64,000 nt of DNA from Stomoxys calcitrans (GCF_963082655.1 NC_081555.1:23921291-23985290), one strand, 5' to 3'; shown: positions 34,138-46,905, counted from the first letter of the stretch. The notes: generated from the letters alone by a model not told the origin. Translations and numbers: made by a program.

Positions 34138-35824
34138 ATACCGCTGATTGTCCGCGACTGCAGCTACAGCTACTCCGGATGCAGAGTTCCACTATCCGCA
34201 ACCTGTGGACACGCCCGGTAGCTCGCAGCTAAGCTTTTCGTGACAGCTATGAACACCACACAGATCGGACTTCAATGTTCCAGCTTGTGTGGTGGTCACA
34301 GCTATCCCGTACCAAGGTGCTTCTTGGTATCCACGCTTTTATATTGTAATTTTCTAGGTCGAACCTCCAATTTCTCAAACAAACTGATGATACCCAATGT
34401 ATTCCAGGTTAAATGGGCCTTATACACTTTTAAAAGTTTTTGGAGCTCTGGAGATATTTTTTATCTTCTCATAAGCTTGTTTCGCGGATCTTAGATTCGA
34501 CTTTAGGTTGTAGAGACTTTAACTAGTCTTCCAGGCTAGTTTTTGTTACTCACCCTAACAGACTAAAATGTCCTTATAAATTCAACATTTTTATAAACCA
34601 CCTCTAAGTTCTGTTTAGACTCATCTAACAACTCAGTCAAAGTGTTTTTTAATCCTTTAGTAAGCCCTTGAACTTCCGGGTTTCTTTCCAGTTGTGATTG
34701 GCAGTGATGAACCACCTTGCTTTACATAAACTGGAAAATATTCTGAAAGTTGCCTAAAAGACAACCCAGTGTTTGTTTTTTGCTGCCAAAAATTCTCTGA
34801 ATCTTGAATCTCATTTAAAGTTCGAGAAAATGTTACCTCATAAATTTAAAATTATTGATTTTTTGTTTCCTATACATACAGCAATTCAAACTCCTCTATG
34901 AACTTCTTACACATGTACCTACACAGCACAATAATAGCAAAACTTCATAAAATTTGTATATAAAGTCAATGAGACACTAACCAGACATCAGCATTTCTTT
35001 TGACCACCCATAAAGGTCATAAAAATCACGCTCGCTATACAAGAATGCCAAAACTCACTGTCAGGTGAGGTATAAAAATTAGACCTCAACATACCAAAGA
35101 GTTGCTGCTGCACAATCCCCAAACAAGAACAACAAAGAAACGACAATGTCATAATTCCATAAAAAAAAAAAAAACAAGAGAAAAATGCAGTTGCCTAAAA
35201 CACAAACATTAAAGAGATAACAAGAGAAAGAGAGCAAAGCAAGTGTGATGAGCACAAGAGTATAAAAAAGAGCATCATTTTATGGCCATGAAGAGGAAAC
35301 CAAGTGTTGAGTAATAATGGCAAATTGCAAATTATGCCGGCAACCATGAAAAGGAAAACAACAAAATGTACAAATTGCCGTGTGTTATTCCAATGCTACT
35401 ATAAACGCTGCTGCCGTCAACGCCGCTGCTTTGATGATGTTGGCTGTTATAGGGAAGAGGAAGCCTAAATTTAGCAGCCAACAACTGAGTTTCATGTAAG
35501 AAACGAGTTGTGAGTATTCCATACACTTGCTCGGCAGCATACATATGTTTGGCGCGTGTGTGTGTAAAGCACGTTGAAGGAGTCCCCCAGTTGTGTGTGA
35601 GTAAGGATGACAGCCATGATGATGACGACAACGATGTTATTGTTGTTTTTGTTCGCTCAGAAAGTCAACGAACGACCGAAAGCGGTGAATGCACCAAGAA
35701 AAATGTAAACAAACGATACAATGAACGCCTAGTGTGGTGTTGCCAGATGGAAGATAGAACAAGGAAGATGACGAAGTTTCTTAGTGGCATATATGGTAAA
35801 AAGTGGAACTATGAAAAATATTAA
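34138..35824. other. Unique non-coding block
   Basis: No element or domain is recognised. The 34240-34494 frame is a possible chance ORF. Confidence 0.4.
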
Positions 35825-36028
35825 ATTGAATAAAATAAAATAAAATAAAAAAATAAAATAAAATAACATAAAATTAAATTAAATTAAAATAAAATAAAAA
35901 AAATAAAATAAAATTATATAAAATAAAATTATATAAAATAAAATTATATAAAATAAAATTATATAAAATAAAATTATATAAAATAAAATTACATAAAATA
36001 AAATAATATAAAATAAAACAAAATAAAA
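35825..36028. repeat. AAAAT array with ~16-bp higher-order unit
   Basis: AAAAT units pass into six repeats of 'AAATTATATAAAATAA', then back to AAAAT. It abuts a truncated family A element at 36,029. Confidence 0.9.
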
Positions 36029-36428
36029 TATGGCTGACATTTTGCATGAAGCGTTCTGTTATGACTTCTACCAACTGTTCAAGTACGGTCCGAATCGGTC
36101 TATAACCTGATATAGTGCCCATTTACCCCGATCTCTCGATTTAACTTCTTGAACCCTTACAAGACGCAACTTTTGTCCGATTTAACTGAAACTTTGCAAG
36201 TGGAGTTCCGCTATGGCTTCCAACAACGGTGCTATGTACTATCCGAATCGATCTATAACCGGATATAGCTCCCATGTTAACCGGTCTCTCGATCATCCTT
36301 GTTCGGTTTCTAGAAGCTTTAACTTTTACTGGTTTGACAGAAGTTTGGTATATACAGTAAAATTCTGCCCTTCAACTAAATGGTGGTGGGTTCCCAAGAT
36401 TCGGCCCGGCCGATGTTAGCAAGCTTTT
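36029..36428 (+). mobile_element. DINE-1-like family A, 3' half
   Basis: Two to three internal units ('GTCCGATTTAACTGAAAC', 'CGATCTCTCGATTTAACTTC') end in TGGTGGTGGGTTCCCAAGAT and the 3' stem TTCGGCCCGGCCGA, then 'GTTAGCAAGCTTTTATCT'. The 5' part is missing at the AAAAT array. Confidence 0.8.
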
Positions 36429-36465
36429 ATCTATTTTGTTTCGAACAATATCGGGATTTCGGCAA

Positions 36466-36612
36466 ACGCATGAACGGACATGGCAAGATCGACTTAGAAC
36501 ATCAAGACGATTAAGAATTTACATATATACTCTAAGGAGTAGCAGAGCAATATTTCGAGGTGTTAAAAACGGAATGCCTTTATATACGCCCCTGCTTTGG
36601 TGGTGAGTGTAA
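36466..36612 (-). mobile_element. DINE-1-like 5' terminal fragment
   Basis: In minus polarity: TACACTCACCACCAAAGCAG, then GGGGCGTATA, 'TTTTTAACACCTCGAAATA', 'TTCTTAATCGTCTTGATG' and 'GTCGATCTTGCCATGTCCGT'. It lies ~40 bp from the 3' end of the preceding copy in convergent orientation. Confidence 0.75.
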
Positions 36613-38532
36613 AAATAATATGGCAACACAGACCAGCACTTTTGAAGCAGCTCCGCCGACCACGTATTTCTCAGAGTTTTCACTGTGAAAGATCTCCAAA
36701 AGAATTTCTCTCCATTTTTGTTAATTTCCCTCAAAATCATTCATTAATTATCTGGCAACTCTGCTCACTCTCCAATGTAATGGCCTTAACATGAAGAGTT
36801 TGCCATGTAGGAAGTTTACTTTTGCCCAATGCGGTGTTATGCGAGGAGTCTCGCCAAACAACGAGTATGCGTTTCCTACAACGCAGGCTGCATGAAAAAG
36901 AAGAGGCAAAACCAGCAATGTGAAACAAATTTTTGAAGAGAGCTTAGGCTGGATGAGAGCATGACAGAGAGTAAACGCCTAATATAGGGCTGCATGATGT
37001 TACAAAGTGAGTAAATTATTTGTTGTTGTGAAGTTGAGTCACATGGAAGTGAAATGTGAAAAAGAGCCACAGCTCCTACATGCCTCCCAAACTAAACAAA
37101 CTCCTCTTCGTCTTCGTCCTCATCATCGTCGTTGATATCGTGGTCGTTAAATTTTATTCGTATCTAAATAGAGGAGGTCGTTAGTGTTGTAGTTTGCCGT
37201 ATTCGTATTCATTGTCGGCCATGTTATTATGGCTGGCGCGCTTTTTGTTAGTGCTGTTCTTGTTTCTGTTGTTGTTGTTGGCTGGCTGGTTGTTGTGGTT
37301 CGTTGTTCCTTGTCGTCGCTGTCGCTGTCTTCGTTGTGTTATGTTTTTCTCGGTATATAGGATAACGACCATCAACGACCCCAAAAATGTTTTGTCACGT
37401 TGCCAACAAAATCCCAGCAACAACTGCAACAACAACAACAAGCAATGAGTAGGGAGTAGGAGTTCAGTGACTACAAAAAAAAACACAGCGGTCGTTGGTC
37501 TATATCAGAGAGTGTGTGTGAGAGTGTTGTTTTGTGTTTTTTTTTTTTTGCAAGCAAGGGATAAAGGAGCCAACGACCCCTAAAAGAGAAAGAAGGAGGT
37601 TCGCACTGCCATTTAAATATGTATGTAGGTATGTTATGAGTACCTACACCTACTTGTGCGTCTGTATGTCTATGCCAAGCCATATTCCATGGGCATTTAT
37701 GAATGTATTTGATGATGGTGGTCGTTTGTCTTCTGGTTCTGAGGTCTTTCATTCAAAATGCTTGCTTTTGGTGGGTTTCATGAAAGCTTTCTACATACTT
37801 CCATGACAATAACAACAAATATATATATGTTTTTTTTAGTATATAGGATTCATTTCGGATATATAGGGTTTTTCTCATATTTGTTGTATGACGTTGTTGT
37901 TGTTTTTTTAGGAGGCAGATTTGATGTTGCCGGTTTGTTGAACTTTAGACCTCAGGGTCGTTTACGGTTATTGAACTTTTCTAAAGCAAAAGTAATGGCA
38001 TGTTTACGTAGTATGTTATGTGACAATATTTGAATCAGTGTGTGGCCAACTGTGTGAGTTGGTCTGTATTATTGTTGTTATTATGAGCTTCATAAAAGAT
38101 TGCGTTGGTCGGGGTTTTGGATTGCACAATAACATCCCCCCATTGATTGGATCGGTCAATGGGTTTGTCCAGTTATGGCTCACATATGCAAACGAGAGTT
38201 TTTTAGGGATATTTTTTTTTGTGCCTGAAGAACAATTGAAATGGTAGTTTAATATGAAATATAGGATATGAATATAGATATAAATTTTATTTTATTGGCA
38301 ATGATCCACACATAATTTATTGATGATTTTAATAAAGGGGATATTAAAGTTATTCCATAGGGAAATTTTGTGGGTTTATTATAGAAGTCTAGCCTTACCT
38401 TGAATAAGACAAACATAAGAATATCCGAAGGTACGTACCTGTAAAGAAGTAATGAAAAAGAAAATTATGTAAAACAAGATCTGAGAGAGATTCTAATACA
38501 AGATATTTAGTAAAAACAATAATAATATAAAA
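36613..38532. other. Unique non-coding block
   Basis: GTTGTTGTTG and CAACAACAACAA tracts near 37,265 and 37,425 account for the low-complexity frames. No gene is recognised. Confidence 0.45.
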
Positions 38533-39530
38533 CCAGTAAGGAATGGCCAAAGTTGGGCGGTATCGCCTCTATAATATCCTACACCTACCCTATGAGTACA
38601 AAGTATGAGCTATATCTTATTCTGACCCAAATTTAATGGACATCGGCTGATGTTTTCCGATGGGTTATTAAACAATCCGTACCACATTTCGAGCAAATAT
38701 GTTGAAACTGTAATAAATACGGATGGCAAATGAGAACATTATTGCAAATTACCCAAAATCTGACGAACATATATATGATAGCTATACTTAAATCTGAACC
38801 GACTTCGACCAAACTTCTTCTATATTGTGGTAGTCGTCGAGGAAAGAATTGTGCAAAATTTTGGCAAGATTGATCATTAAATGCGCTTACAGTGGCTCTA
38901 GAAGTGAAAATCGGGAGCTATACATATATGGCAGCTATATCTAAATCTGAACCGATTTCTTTGAAATTAATCAGTAATCTCTCGAGTAACAGGAAAATCC
39001 ATTTTACCAAATTTTAATAGAATCGGTTAACAAATGAGCACTTTAATGCATTATTTCTCCAAATCAGACGAACATATAAATGGGAGCTATATCTAAACCT
39101 GAACCGATTTCAAGCAAACTCTATAGATATTGTAGAAGTCGTTTAGGAAAGCGTTGTACAAAACTTTGGCAAGATTGGTCAATAAATGCGCTTGCAATGG
39201 CAACAGAAGTGAAAATCGGCCGATATACATATATGGCAGCTATATCTTACTCTGAACCGATTTCTATGAAATTAACCAGTAATACTAAGAGTCATAAGAA
39301 AACTCTTTCTGCCGAATTTCGAGAGAATCAATTAACAAATGAGCACTTTATTGCAATATTTCTCCAAATCGGACTAACACATATATGGGAGCTATATCTA
39401 AATCTGACCCGATTCCGACTAAACGCTATATCTATTTTAGAAATCGTCAAGGAAAGCTTTGTACAAAATTTTGGCAAGATTGGTCAATAAATGCGCTAGC
39501 AATGGCCATAGAAGTGAACGATCGGATGAA
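38533..39530 (-). mobile_element. DINE-1-like family C, 5'-truncated
   Basis: The left end in minus polarity is the 3' end: 'GGGTAGGTGTAGGATATTAT', then 'ACCGCCCAACTTTGGCC' and 'ATTCCTTACTGG'. Five or six ~150-170 bp units follow with 'TGGGAGCTATATCTAAATCT', 'GAACCGATTTC' and 'TTGGCAAGATTGGTCAATAA'. It is cut at the right by a LINE fragment, so the TATACCC end is missing. Confidence 0.75.
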
Positions 39531-39995
39531 AACTGCGACATACCCAACACATGCTATCACTTGCCGCACCGGTTTCAGCTTGTAGTCCTATGTGTCCCGT
39601 TATGATACCAAAAGCTATACTGACTTCCTTCTTACTTTCTTTCAGTAATAGCCTTGTCTTCTCACCCCCCCATAGGATTTTCGTCGTCCTATCGACCGTT
39701 TCGCTGTTCCACACGGTTATATGCGCACTCGTCACCCACGTCCTTAACACGGACTGCGTCGACCCGAAAGGTTTCGAGTTTCGGCCTTCACCGCCAAATC
39801 GTCTGCCCTTTCATTCCCTCTTTACTCCGTTATGGACCGGCACCCAAACGATGCGAATTTTGCCATCCTCAGAGAAGGCGTTGATCTCCTTCTTACACTG
39901 CAAGATTGTTCGTGACCCTACCGTCCTGGTTGTTATTGCCCTTATGGCCATTTTACTGTTGGTAAAGATGTACACACTCGACGTCCTCACAATTT
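39531..39995 (-). pseudogene. Non-LTR retrotransposon RNase H/C-terminal fragment
   Basis: Minus-strand translation gives 'YIFTNSKMAIRAI', then 'SRTILQCKKEINAFSEDGKI' and 'RIVWVPVHNGVKRE' followed by a stop. This is the layout of a LINE RNase H domain (FTDSKxA ... WVPGHxGIxGNExAD). The catalytic Asp of FTD is Asn, the GNExAD segment is broken, and the Cys-rich tail (MCWVC) is cut by the family C border. A second copy of the same tail lies at 42.58-42.93 kb, also on the minus strand. It is a dead relic of an LINE with an RNase H domain. Confidence 0.75.
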
Positions 39996-40069
39996 TATGA
40001 TCATGATATCAGGCCCCATCGATTAGTGACATCTGCGTTTACCTCCACGAACTTTTCTTTAATTTCGCT

Positions 40070-40640
40070 GCAAGAGGTCTGTAGATATCAGCCTCATTGT
40101 TCACTAAATGCACGCATGAAATGGGTAGGAAGCTGAATGTGATGGTCGAAGAGGTAACGATTCCGACCAATAAGTGCCCCAAAATACTTGGTGTCACATT
40201 TGACGGCTCTTACACATTCTCTCCCCATCCCACTACAATCTGCGATAAGTTCAGAAATAAAAACAAGGTCCTCAAGTCACTTGCTGGCAGCATTTGGAGT
40301 GCTGGCAAACAAATCTTGTGGACCACGTACAGAGCAAATGGCCGTTCAGTGATAAGTTATGCAGCGCCAGTGAGGTCTCGCCGCTCTTCAGACTGCGACG
40401 GGCTGTCTTCTCAGTTCTCACTTGGACCAACTTCATCAGGAGGCAAAGATGCTACCCGTGCGAAGACATAACTATATGCTGTCTAAGCAATACTTTCTGG
40501 GCTGTAATCGCAGGGACCATTCAAATCATCCTCTTGTGGATAAGTGTCCACCGCCCTGAAGCCTCAAGTTGGATCTTCATGATCTAGACCGAAAGGTTCA
40601 TTTGAAGACCCTGTAAGTTCATGCACAGGGTTCTGGTGGA
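40070..40640 (+). pseudogene. Non-LTR retrotransposon reverse transcriptase C-terminal fragment
   Basis: Plus-strand translation from about 40,097 has 'KCPKILGVTFDGSYTFSPH', 'NKNKVLKSLAGSIW' and 'GRSVISYAAPV', characteristic of the region just after the YADD core in jockey-like LINE reverse transcriptases. A frameshift near 40,390 moves the continuation ('HNYMLSKQYFLGCNRRDHSN') to another frame. The YADD core and endonuclease are absent. It points away from the neighbouring RNase H fragment, so the two come from different insertions or from one that was rearranged. Confidence 0.75.
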
Positions 40641-41830
40641 CATAAGGGTCCCCCTTTTTTTTCCTAGAATTTCCTACCTTTGTAGATTTCTTGATAGCAT
40701 TCCACATTTGTCGCCGACTAAGTTATAAAGGCGTTTTCTGTAGACTTGCTCTTGCCTTAAGCATGCTATTGCCGAGACAGGAGATCTTTGGGATTCTTCA
40801 CCATAAGATGCATATTTATCTACCAAGATATGTATCTATTTTTACATACATAGCTAAATTTAATGCTATTTTCACTTGTTAAATCAATAAATATTGTTAA
40901 CAAAAAATACTCTCCCCAAACAAAATTCTGCATTTAAAACTGCACAAACAAATAAAAACAATCCTACTCGTACTCTTGCTCTCACAATTCCTACTTGCCG
41001 ATAACATGATTATCTTTACCCATGTACGAAACACACACTCAAAACTATTCGATTAACTGTTCAGCGTGGGTGGTTATGTATTTTAATGACCTCTACGACC
41101 CTGCGAGAATTGTAGCAACATGTGTTACTCTCGCACAATACAATGCTGCCTGATTGCACACCCTTGCACTTATGCACACTTGTACTCATGTGCATACATA
41201 TTCGTACATTCTCCTACTCACTAATGCGCCCACCATTGTTTGGCGAAGCAATATTTTACTCTTTCATCGTTTTGTTATTGTTGATGACGATGACTGTTGT
41301 TGTTGTTGCTTTTTTTGTTGCCATTTTATATTGCATTGCTCTGTACATAGTGTGTTTTGGTAGTGCAATGGCAATATTAGAAAATCCATTGTCTGAGGTT
41401 AGTTATGCAAAAACAACAAGAACAGCAATAACAACAATTCGCAGACAACAAAACGGAAAGGCAAAGAAAACGTTCGTTGATATTTCTATACAAAACGAAC
41501 AATGAATGAAAATCCATTGCATTTGCACATTCTTGTTGAGGTTGCTGTTGTTGTCGGTTGGTTGGTTGGCTTTTGCTATTTATTTTGCGGTTGGCTTAGG
41601 TTAGTTAGGTTCGCTACATTTTCTTTTAGAGGCACTCCCCCTCTATGATAATGACGTTGCTGATATGTTTATAGGTGTGTATCGTACACCCCAGTGAATT
41701 TAAAATGCATTTCTCTTGTAGGGAGCCAAGAGTTATTTGTTGGCAAGTGGTGTGCTTATAAGGGCCTGAGTTGCCAGAAGGCAACAACAAAATTTTCCGA
41801 TAGCATATAAAATGAAAGAACGACAATATT
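40641..41830. other. Unique non-coding block
   Basis: Mixed composition. The 41122-41505 frame is hydrophobic with Thr/Val runs from TTG/GTT repeats, and no domain is recognised. Confidence 0.4.
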
Positions 41831-41831
41831 A

Positions 41832-42398
41832 AAATAAATTAAATTAAAATAAAATAAAATAAAATAAAATAAAGTAAAATAAAATAAAATAAAATAAAAT
41901 AAAATAAAATAAAATAAAATAAAATAAAATAAAATAAAATAAAATAAAATAAAATAAAATAAAATAAAATAAAATAAAATAAAATAAAATAAAATAAAAT
42001 AAAATAAAATAAAATGAATTGAAATGAAATGAAATGAAATGAAATGAATTGAAATGAAATTAAATGAAATGAAATGAATTAAAATGAAATTAAATGAAAT
42101 GAAATGAAATAAAATAAAGTAAAATAAAACAAAATAAAATGAAATAAAATAAAATAAAAAAAAATAAAATAAAATAAAATAAAATAAAATAAAATAAAAG
42201 ATAATAAAATAAAATAAAATAAAATAAAATAAAATAAAATAAAAATAAAATAAAATAAAACAAAAACAAAAAAAAAATAAAAAAAAAAGAATAGAATAGA
42301 ATAAAAAAAATAAAATTAAATAAAATAAAATAAAACAAAATAAAACAAAATAAAACACAACGAAACAAAACTAAACAGAACAAAACAAAATGAAATAA
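41832..42398. repeat. (AAAAT)n array with GAAAT and AAAAC variants
   Basis: Pure AAAAT at 41,878-42,015, then a block of GAAAT/GAATT variants (42,016-42,110), then mixed units. On the minus strand it directly follows the 3' end of a LINE (CCTAACCTAACC at 42,400), so it may have grown from that element's A/T-rich tail. Confidence 0.95.
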
Positions 42399-42935
42399 AA
42401 GGTTAGGTTAGGTTGAGAAGAGGGTGCGGATATTAATCCGCCCATGCCACTATAGACATACACCTAAGCCAGTAATCGGCTTGTTGTGCGCTCTAAATAC
42501 TAAAAAGTAATCTCGAGAATCAATATTTAAAACAAGACTTACGAACTGCTTACACAACCCCTAATTGTTTTCTCTTCCACGCCCCTTAGTTGTTTATGTT
42601 TAGTGTTGTGTCCCCACATAAGTGCCGGTGTCTGTTAGCCGGGCAAAGACATAGGAAATGCTCTCATCATCTTCCCAGCATGCCCCACACATGCTTTCAC
42701 TTGCCGCACCGATTTTGCAAAAGTGAGCTCGAAGTCCTATGTGTCCTGTTATCATACCGAAAACTTTATTGACCTCCTGCTGGATTCCTTTCAGTAATAG
42801 CCTTGTCTTATCACAATACGGATCTCCCTAAAGGAATTTCGTCGCCCAGCCAACCGTTTCACTATTCCACAGTGTTCTATGCGTTCATATCCCACGCTCA
42901 TCAATCGGTCTGTGTCGACCTACAAGGCTTCGGGT
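42399..42935 (-). pseudogene. LINE 3' end with RNase H tail
   Basis: Minus-strand translation at about 42,600-42,720 reads 'ESMCGACWEDDESISYVF', the Cys-rich C-terminus of RNase H-bearing LINEs. DNA identity with the 39.55-39.78 kb fragment is obvious ('TTTCAGTAATAGCCTTGTCT' on plus). The 3' UTR ends in CAACCTAACCTAACC. Frameshifts are present. Confidence 0.7.
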
Positions 42936-43402
42936 TAACCAAGTTTATTGATGTCGGTCGTTGGGAATTGCAAAAGGACCATATCGATTCAGATTTAGAT
43001 ATAGCTCCCATATAAACCATCTCACGATTTAACTTCTTGAGCCACTGGAATCCACATTTTTTTCCGGTTTGGCTGAAATTTTGCACGTTGTGTTCTGTTG
43101 TGACTTCGAATAACTGTGTCAAGTACGGTTCGAATCGGTCCATAATATGATAAAGCTTCCATATAAACCGATCTCCCGATTTGACTTCTTGAGTCCTTAC
43201 AAGCCGCAATTTTTATCCGATTTGGCTGAAATTTTGCATGCGGTGTTCTATTGCGACTTCCAGCAACTGTGGCAAATGCTGTCCAAACTGTGCCAAGTAC
43301 GGCCCAAAAAAACCAATTAATAATATTTAATTTAATTATAGCAGAATCCATGGTGGTGGGTTCCCAAGATTCGGCCTGGCCGAACTTAGCACGCTTTTAC
43401 TT
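42936..43402 (+). mobile_element. DINE-1-like family A, 3' half
   Basis: Three internal units ('GATTTAGATATAGCTCCCAT', 'GATCTCCCGATTTGACTTC') end with 'TGGTGGTGGGTTCCCAAGAT', the stem TTCGGCCTGGCCGAA and 'CTTAGCACGCTTTTACTTAT'. The 3' tail runs into poly-T and the TTTTA array. Confidence 0.82.
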
Positions 43403-43690
43403 ATTTTTTTTTTTTTTTTTTTGTTATTGCTTATTTTATTTTATTTTATTTTATTTTATTTTATTTTATTTTATTTTATTTTATTTTATTTTATTTTATT
43501 TTATTTTATTTTATTTTATTTTATTTTATTTTATTTTATTTTATTTTATTTTATTTTATTTTATGTTAATTTATTAAATGTTTAATTTGTCTTATTTTGT
43601 TATTTTTTTTAATTTATTTAATTTTGTATTATTTAATTTTATTTTATTTTGTCTTAATTTATTTTTTTTTCTTTAATTTTTTTATTTTAT
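43403..43690. repeat. Poly-T and (TTTTA)n array
   Basis: An 18-nt T run and then 26 or more TTTTA units (43,434-43,563), decaying to T-rich DNA. It starts exactly at the 3' tail of a family A element. Confidence 0.95.
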
Positions 43691-44725
43691 TTGAATTTAT
43701 ATGACAACTCTTTATTTTATGTGTAGGGTTTTCCATTCGCCTCTAATAATGCTGTTGACATTTTGTCTTGTTTCTTGTCATCATTAAACAGCAACAAAAA
43801 CAACATCAATGTCTACATTTATGCACGATTTGTCTGTGCAATGTGAGTGCACTGAATCCTAAGCTCCTCTCGATTTCAATTTGTCTCCCCATAGTTGTCT
43901 GTGCTAATGTCACTCACAAAATGACTAGCTGTTGGTGGCTTGTCATCGTACTAACAATTTTGTTGTTTTGTTTATCAATAAAACTGTATGAGGCGATGTG
44001 TGTGTGTGTGTGTGTATGATTGTTGTTTATCTTCTCGCTGCATTGCTTTGCAAATTAGTTTTAATTACAATTTTCATAATGAAGCGCTTAGCTGCCAAAT
44101 GATCTGTGGCAATGGCAACAATTTAAAGGGAGGTATGAATAAGGAAATGAAACGATGCGTTGCGTATTCAATAATTAACAATTAACCAAAAGGGGAAAGC
44201 GTTTTGAATGAGTGAAAGTGCAAACTAAAAGAAAATGCGGAGGGAGTTGGTGGAGAGAATATTAGGTTGGGTTCTTAGGTAGACCAACCAAAGGAGGACA
44301 TAGAGAATATGAGATAGATTCTTAAGTTGTCTACCGTGTCGCATTTTGCTCTATAATGCTGTCGAGAATATCAGAATTCTTTAGAGCGATGGCGATAATC
44401 CCTTTAACTTGTGAGGCCTTTAGCCGTATATAACTACTCTAGATGTCGCGCAATGACACTGCACTTGAACTTGGCTATTAATAGAAGGTCCTAAAGCTTC
44501 AATTGGACAGCTCCATTTGCTATGATAGGAGTCTTACGGCTTTCCTTTTATGGGATTTTTGAGACAAGAACTCCCAAATTTCAAATGCTTAGACTGCACA
44601 TCTCCAAAATGTCTTTCCTTTTCTCTTACTCCTAACTTTCTTTCACCTCTTACTCCTTCTTCTTTATCAAATCCACTATCATTAGCACACAACATTAATT
44701 AAATGACCACAAAATAAAAAAAAAC
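43691..44725. other. Unique non-coding block with (GT)n
   Basis: A (GT)n tract lies at 43,997-44,016. The part 44,260-44,590 has a coding-like texture but many stops; it may be an old retroelement relic. Confidence 0.4.
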
Positions 44726-45391
44726 ATGTGAAAGCGAGCTAAGTTCGGCCAACCCGAATCTTATACACCCTCCACCATGGATCGCATTTGTCAAGTTCTT
44801 TGAATGACTTTTTCAGTAATATGGACAGTAATTATCATGAAAAAACACCTACTCCAAAAATTTCGGGCTATATCAGGTTCTGCACTGATTTAGACCATAA
44901 TTGGAACAGTTGTTGAAAGTCATATCAACACGACATATGCAAAATTTCAATCAAATTGGCTAAGAATGGCGCCCTCTAGAAGCTCGAGAAGTCTAATCGG
45001 GAGATCTGTTTATATGTCGGCTTTATCAGGTTATGCACCGTTTTAGACCATGCTTGGAACAGTTGTTGGAAGCCATACAAAATCGTCACATGCAAAATTT
45101 CAGCCAAATCGGATAAGAATTGCTTCAGAAGTCCAGACCCAAAAAGGTTTATATGACTGCTATATTAAAACATGGGCTGATTTTACTCATTCACAATCCC
45201 AACCGACCTACACTAATAAGAAGTATTTGTGCAAAATTTCAAGCGCCTAGCTTCACTCCTTCGAAAGTAAGTATGCTTTCGACAGACAGACGGACGGACG
45301 GACATGACTACATCGACTTAATATGTCATGACGATGAGAAATGAATGACGAAATTAGTATACCCCCATCCTATAGTGGAGGGTATACAAAA
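44726..45391 (-). mobile_element. DINE-1-like family A, short copy with both ends
   Basis: The left 3' end is 'GTGAAAGCGAGCTAAGTTCG' with 'GCCAACCCGAATCTTATACA'. The right 5' end is 'GTATACCCTCCACTATAGGA' with TGGGGGTATAC on the minus strand. Only three internal units remain, against about nine in the 25.3 kb copy. Confidence 0.82.
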
Positions 45392-46108
45392 ATGCAATAG
45401 CTAGATCTGCCTGCTAATGGCGACAATGACAATGGAAATTCCTAAAAAGCAAATACCATTCAAACAACAAATGTAACGGAATAGCTAGAAATTGCAGTAA
45501 TTCACCTATTCTCGAGGTCACTAAGCTGCCACAACAGAAAGTCAAAATATGTAAGCAGGGGAAGGAAGGTTTATTTAGTTTTTCTTTCTTATCGACCATT
45601 AAAATGTAGCCAAATGGAGTTTGGTTTTCACTAACGAATCCTTCTCTTCTTCTTTGAAACAGCAGACTAACAATTTCTTCCAAGCGGGTGGTCATCATCA
45701 TTCGATGTTGGTTTTTAGCACTTCCTAAGTAAAGTTTAATGAACGTTAATAGATAAAAGGCAAGCAGTGAGTGAGGGCTAATGGTTAAGGAATTGTTGGG
45801 GAGCTAGTGGCAATAAAGTTCTTGGAACAGAGAAATTGTGGTTTTTGATAGAAAAGGTGATAATCAGAAAGGGTTTAAGGGCAAACTAGGATTCTAAAGA
45901 GAGTGGAAAATAATGGGATTGCCTTATTGAAGAAAAACAGCACTTGCCGTCCAGTTGCAACTAAAAGCAACGGAATCGGTTTGAAACTTGTGTACAGTCT
46001 ACGGAGAGGCCTTTTTCAATGCCAAGTTTAAAATTTGAAATCTTGAGCTTGAGAACACCTTGTGCTTCGTTAGTCCTTTGAAAGTAAGCCAAGGTAAATG
46101 GAACATTT
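45392..46108. other. Unique block
   Basis: Nothing recognised. Its last ~60 bp (46,024-46,080) resemble 47,281-47,335 on the far side of the next two elements. Confidence 0.4.
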
Positions 46109-46905
46109 GTATACCCTACACCACTACTGTGGTACAGGATATTATAACTTAGAGCATTTGTTTGAAGCATCCAAAAGGCAGGAAGATAGACCCATTGATA
46201 AGTATACCGATCGACTCAGAATCACTTTCTGATTCGATTTCGCTATGTCCGTCTGGCTGCCCGTCCATGTTAATTTGTATACAAGGTATAGGTCGCAATT
46301 TGCATCCGATCGTCTTTAAATTTTGTTCAGGATGTTTTTCGCCCTAGAGCCAAAGCTTATTGAAATTGAAAAAAAAAAATCTGTTCAGATTTGGATATAG
46401 CTCTCATATATATGTTCGTCCGATTTGCAGTAATTTTGCAATAAAATGGTCATTTGTCAACCGATTCTCTCGAAAATTGGCGGAAAGGATTTCCTCTTGA
46501 CTCTCGACATTACTGGTGAATTGCATGGAAATCGGTTCAGATTTAGATATAGCTCTCAATATTATATATATCGACCGAGTTTAACTTCTAGAGTCACAGC
46601 AAGCGCATTTGTTGACCAATCTTTCCAAAATTTTGCACAACGCTTTCTTTGTCGACTACCACAATATCGGAGCAGTTTGCTCGAAATCGGTTCAGATATA
46701 GATATGGCTCCCATATATATGTTCGTCCGATTTGCAGTAATAATGCAATAAAATGGTCATTTGTAAACCGATTCTCTCGAAATTTGGCAGGAAAAGTTTT
46801 TTCAAAATTGGTTCAGAATTGGATATAGCTTCGCACTTATTGGGTAGGTGTAGGGTATTATTCGTTTGGCACCGCCCGACTTTTACCCTTCCTTGCTGGT
46901 TAATT
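46109..46905 (+). mobile_element. DINE-1-like family C, complete short copy
   Basis: The 5' hairpin TATACCCTACACCACTACTG with GTGGTACAGGATATTATA is followed by 'GATTCGATTTCGCTATGTCC' and two or three internal units. The 3' end is GGTAGGTGTAGGGTATTATT, 'GGCACCGCCCGACTTTTACC' and 'CTTCCTTGCTGG'. TATACCCTACACC and GGTGTAGGGTAT act as inverted ends. Confidence 0.82.

Noticed and set aside
32471..34232. Three open reading frames of 554-576 codons
   Set aside because: They are readings of the 20-bp satellite, which lacks stops in every phase on both strands. Overlapping frames on both strands with the same periodic peptide are not evidence of a gene.
42399..42415. Telomeric TTAGG-type repeat (GGTTAGGTTAGGTT)
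   Set aside because: Only about three 6-nt units (GGTTAG), located at the 3' end of a LINE. Diptera lack TTAGG telomeres.
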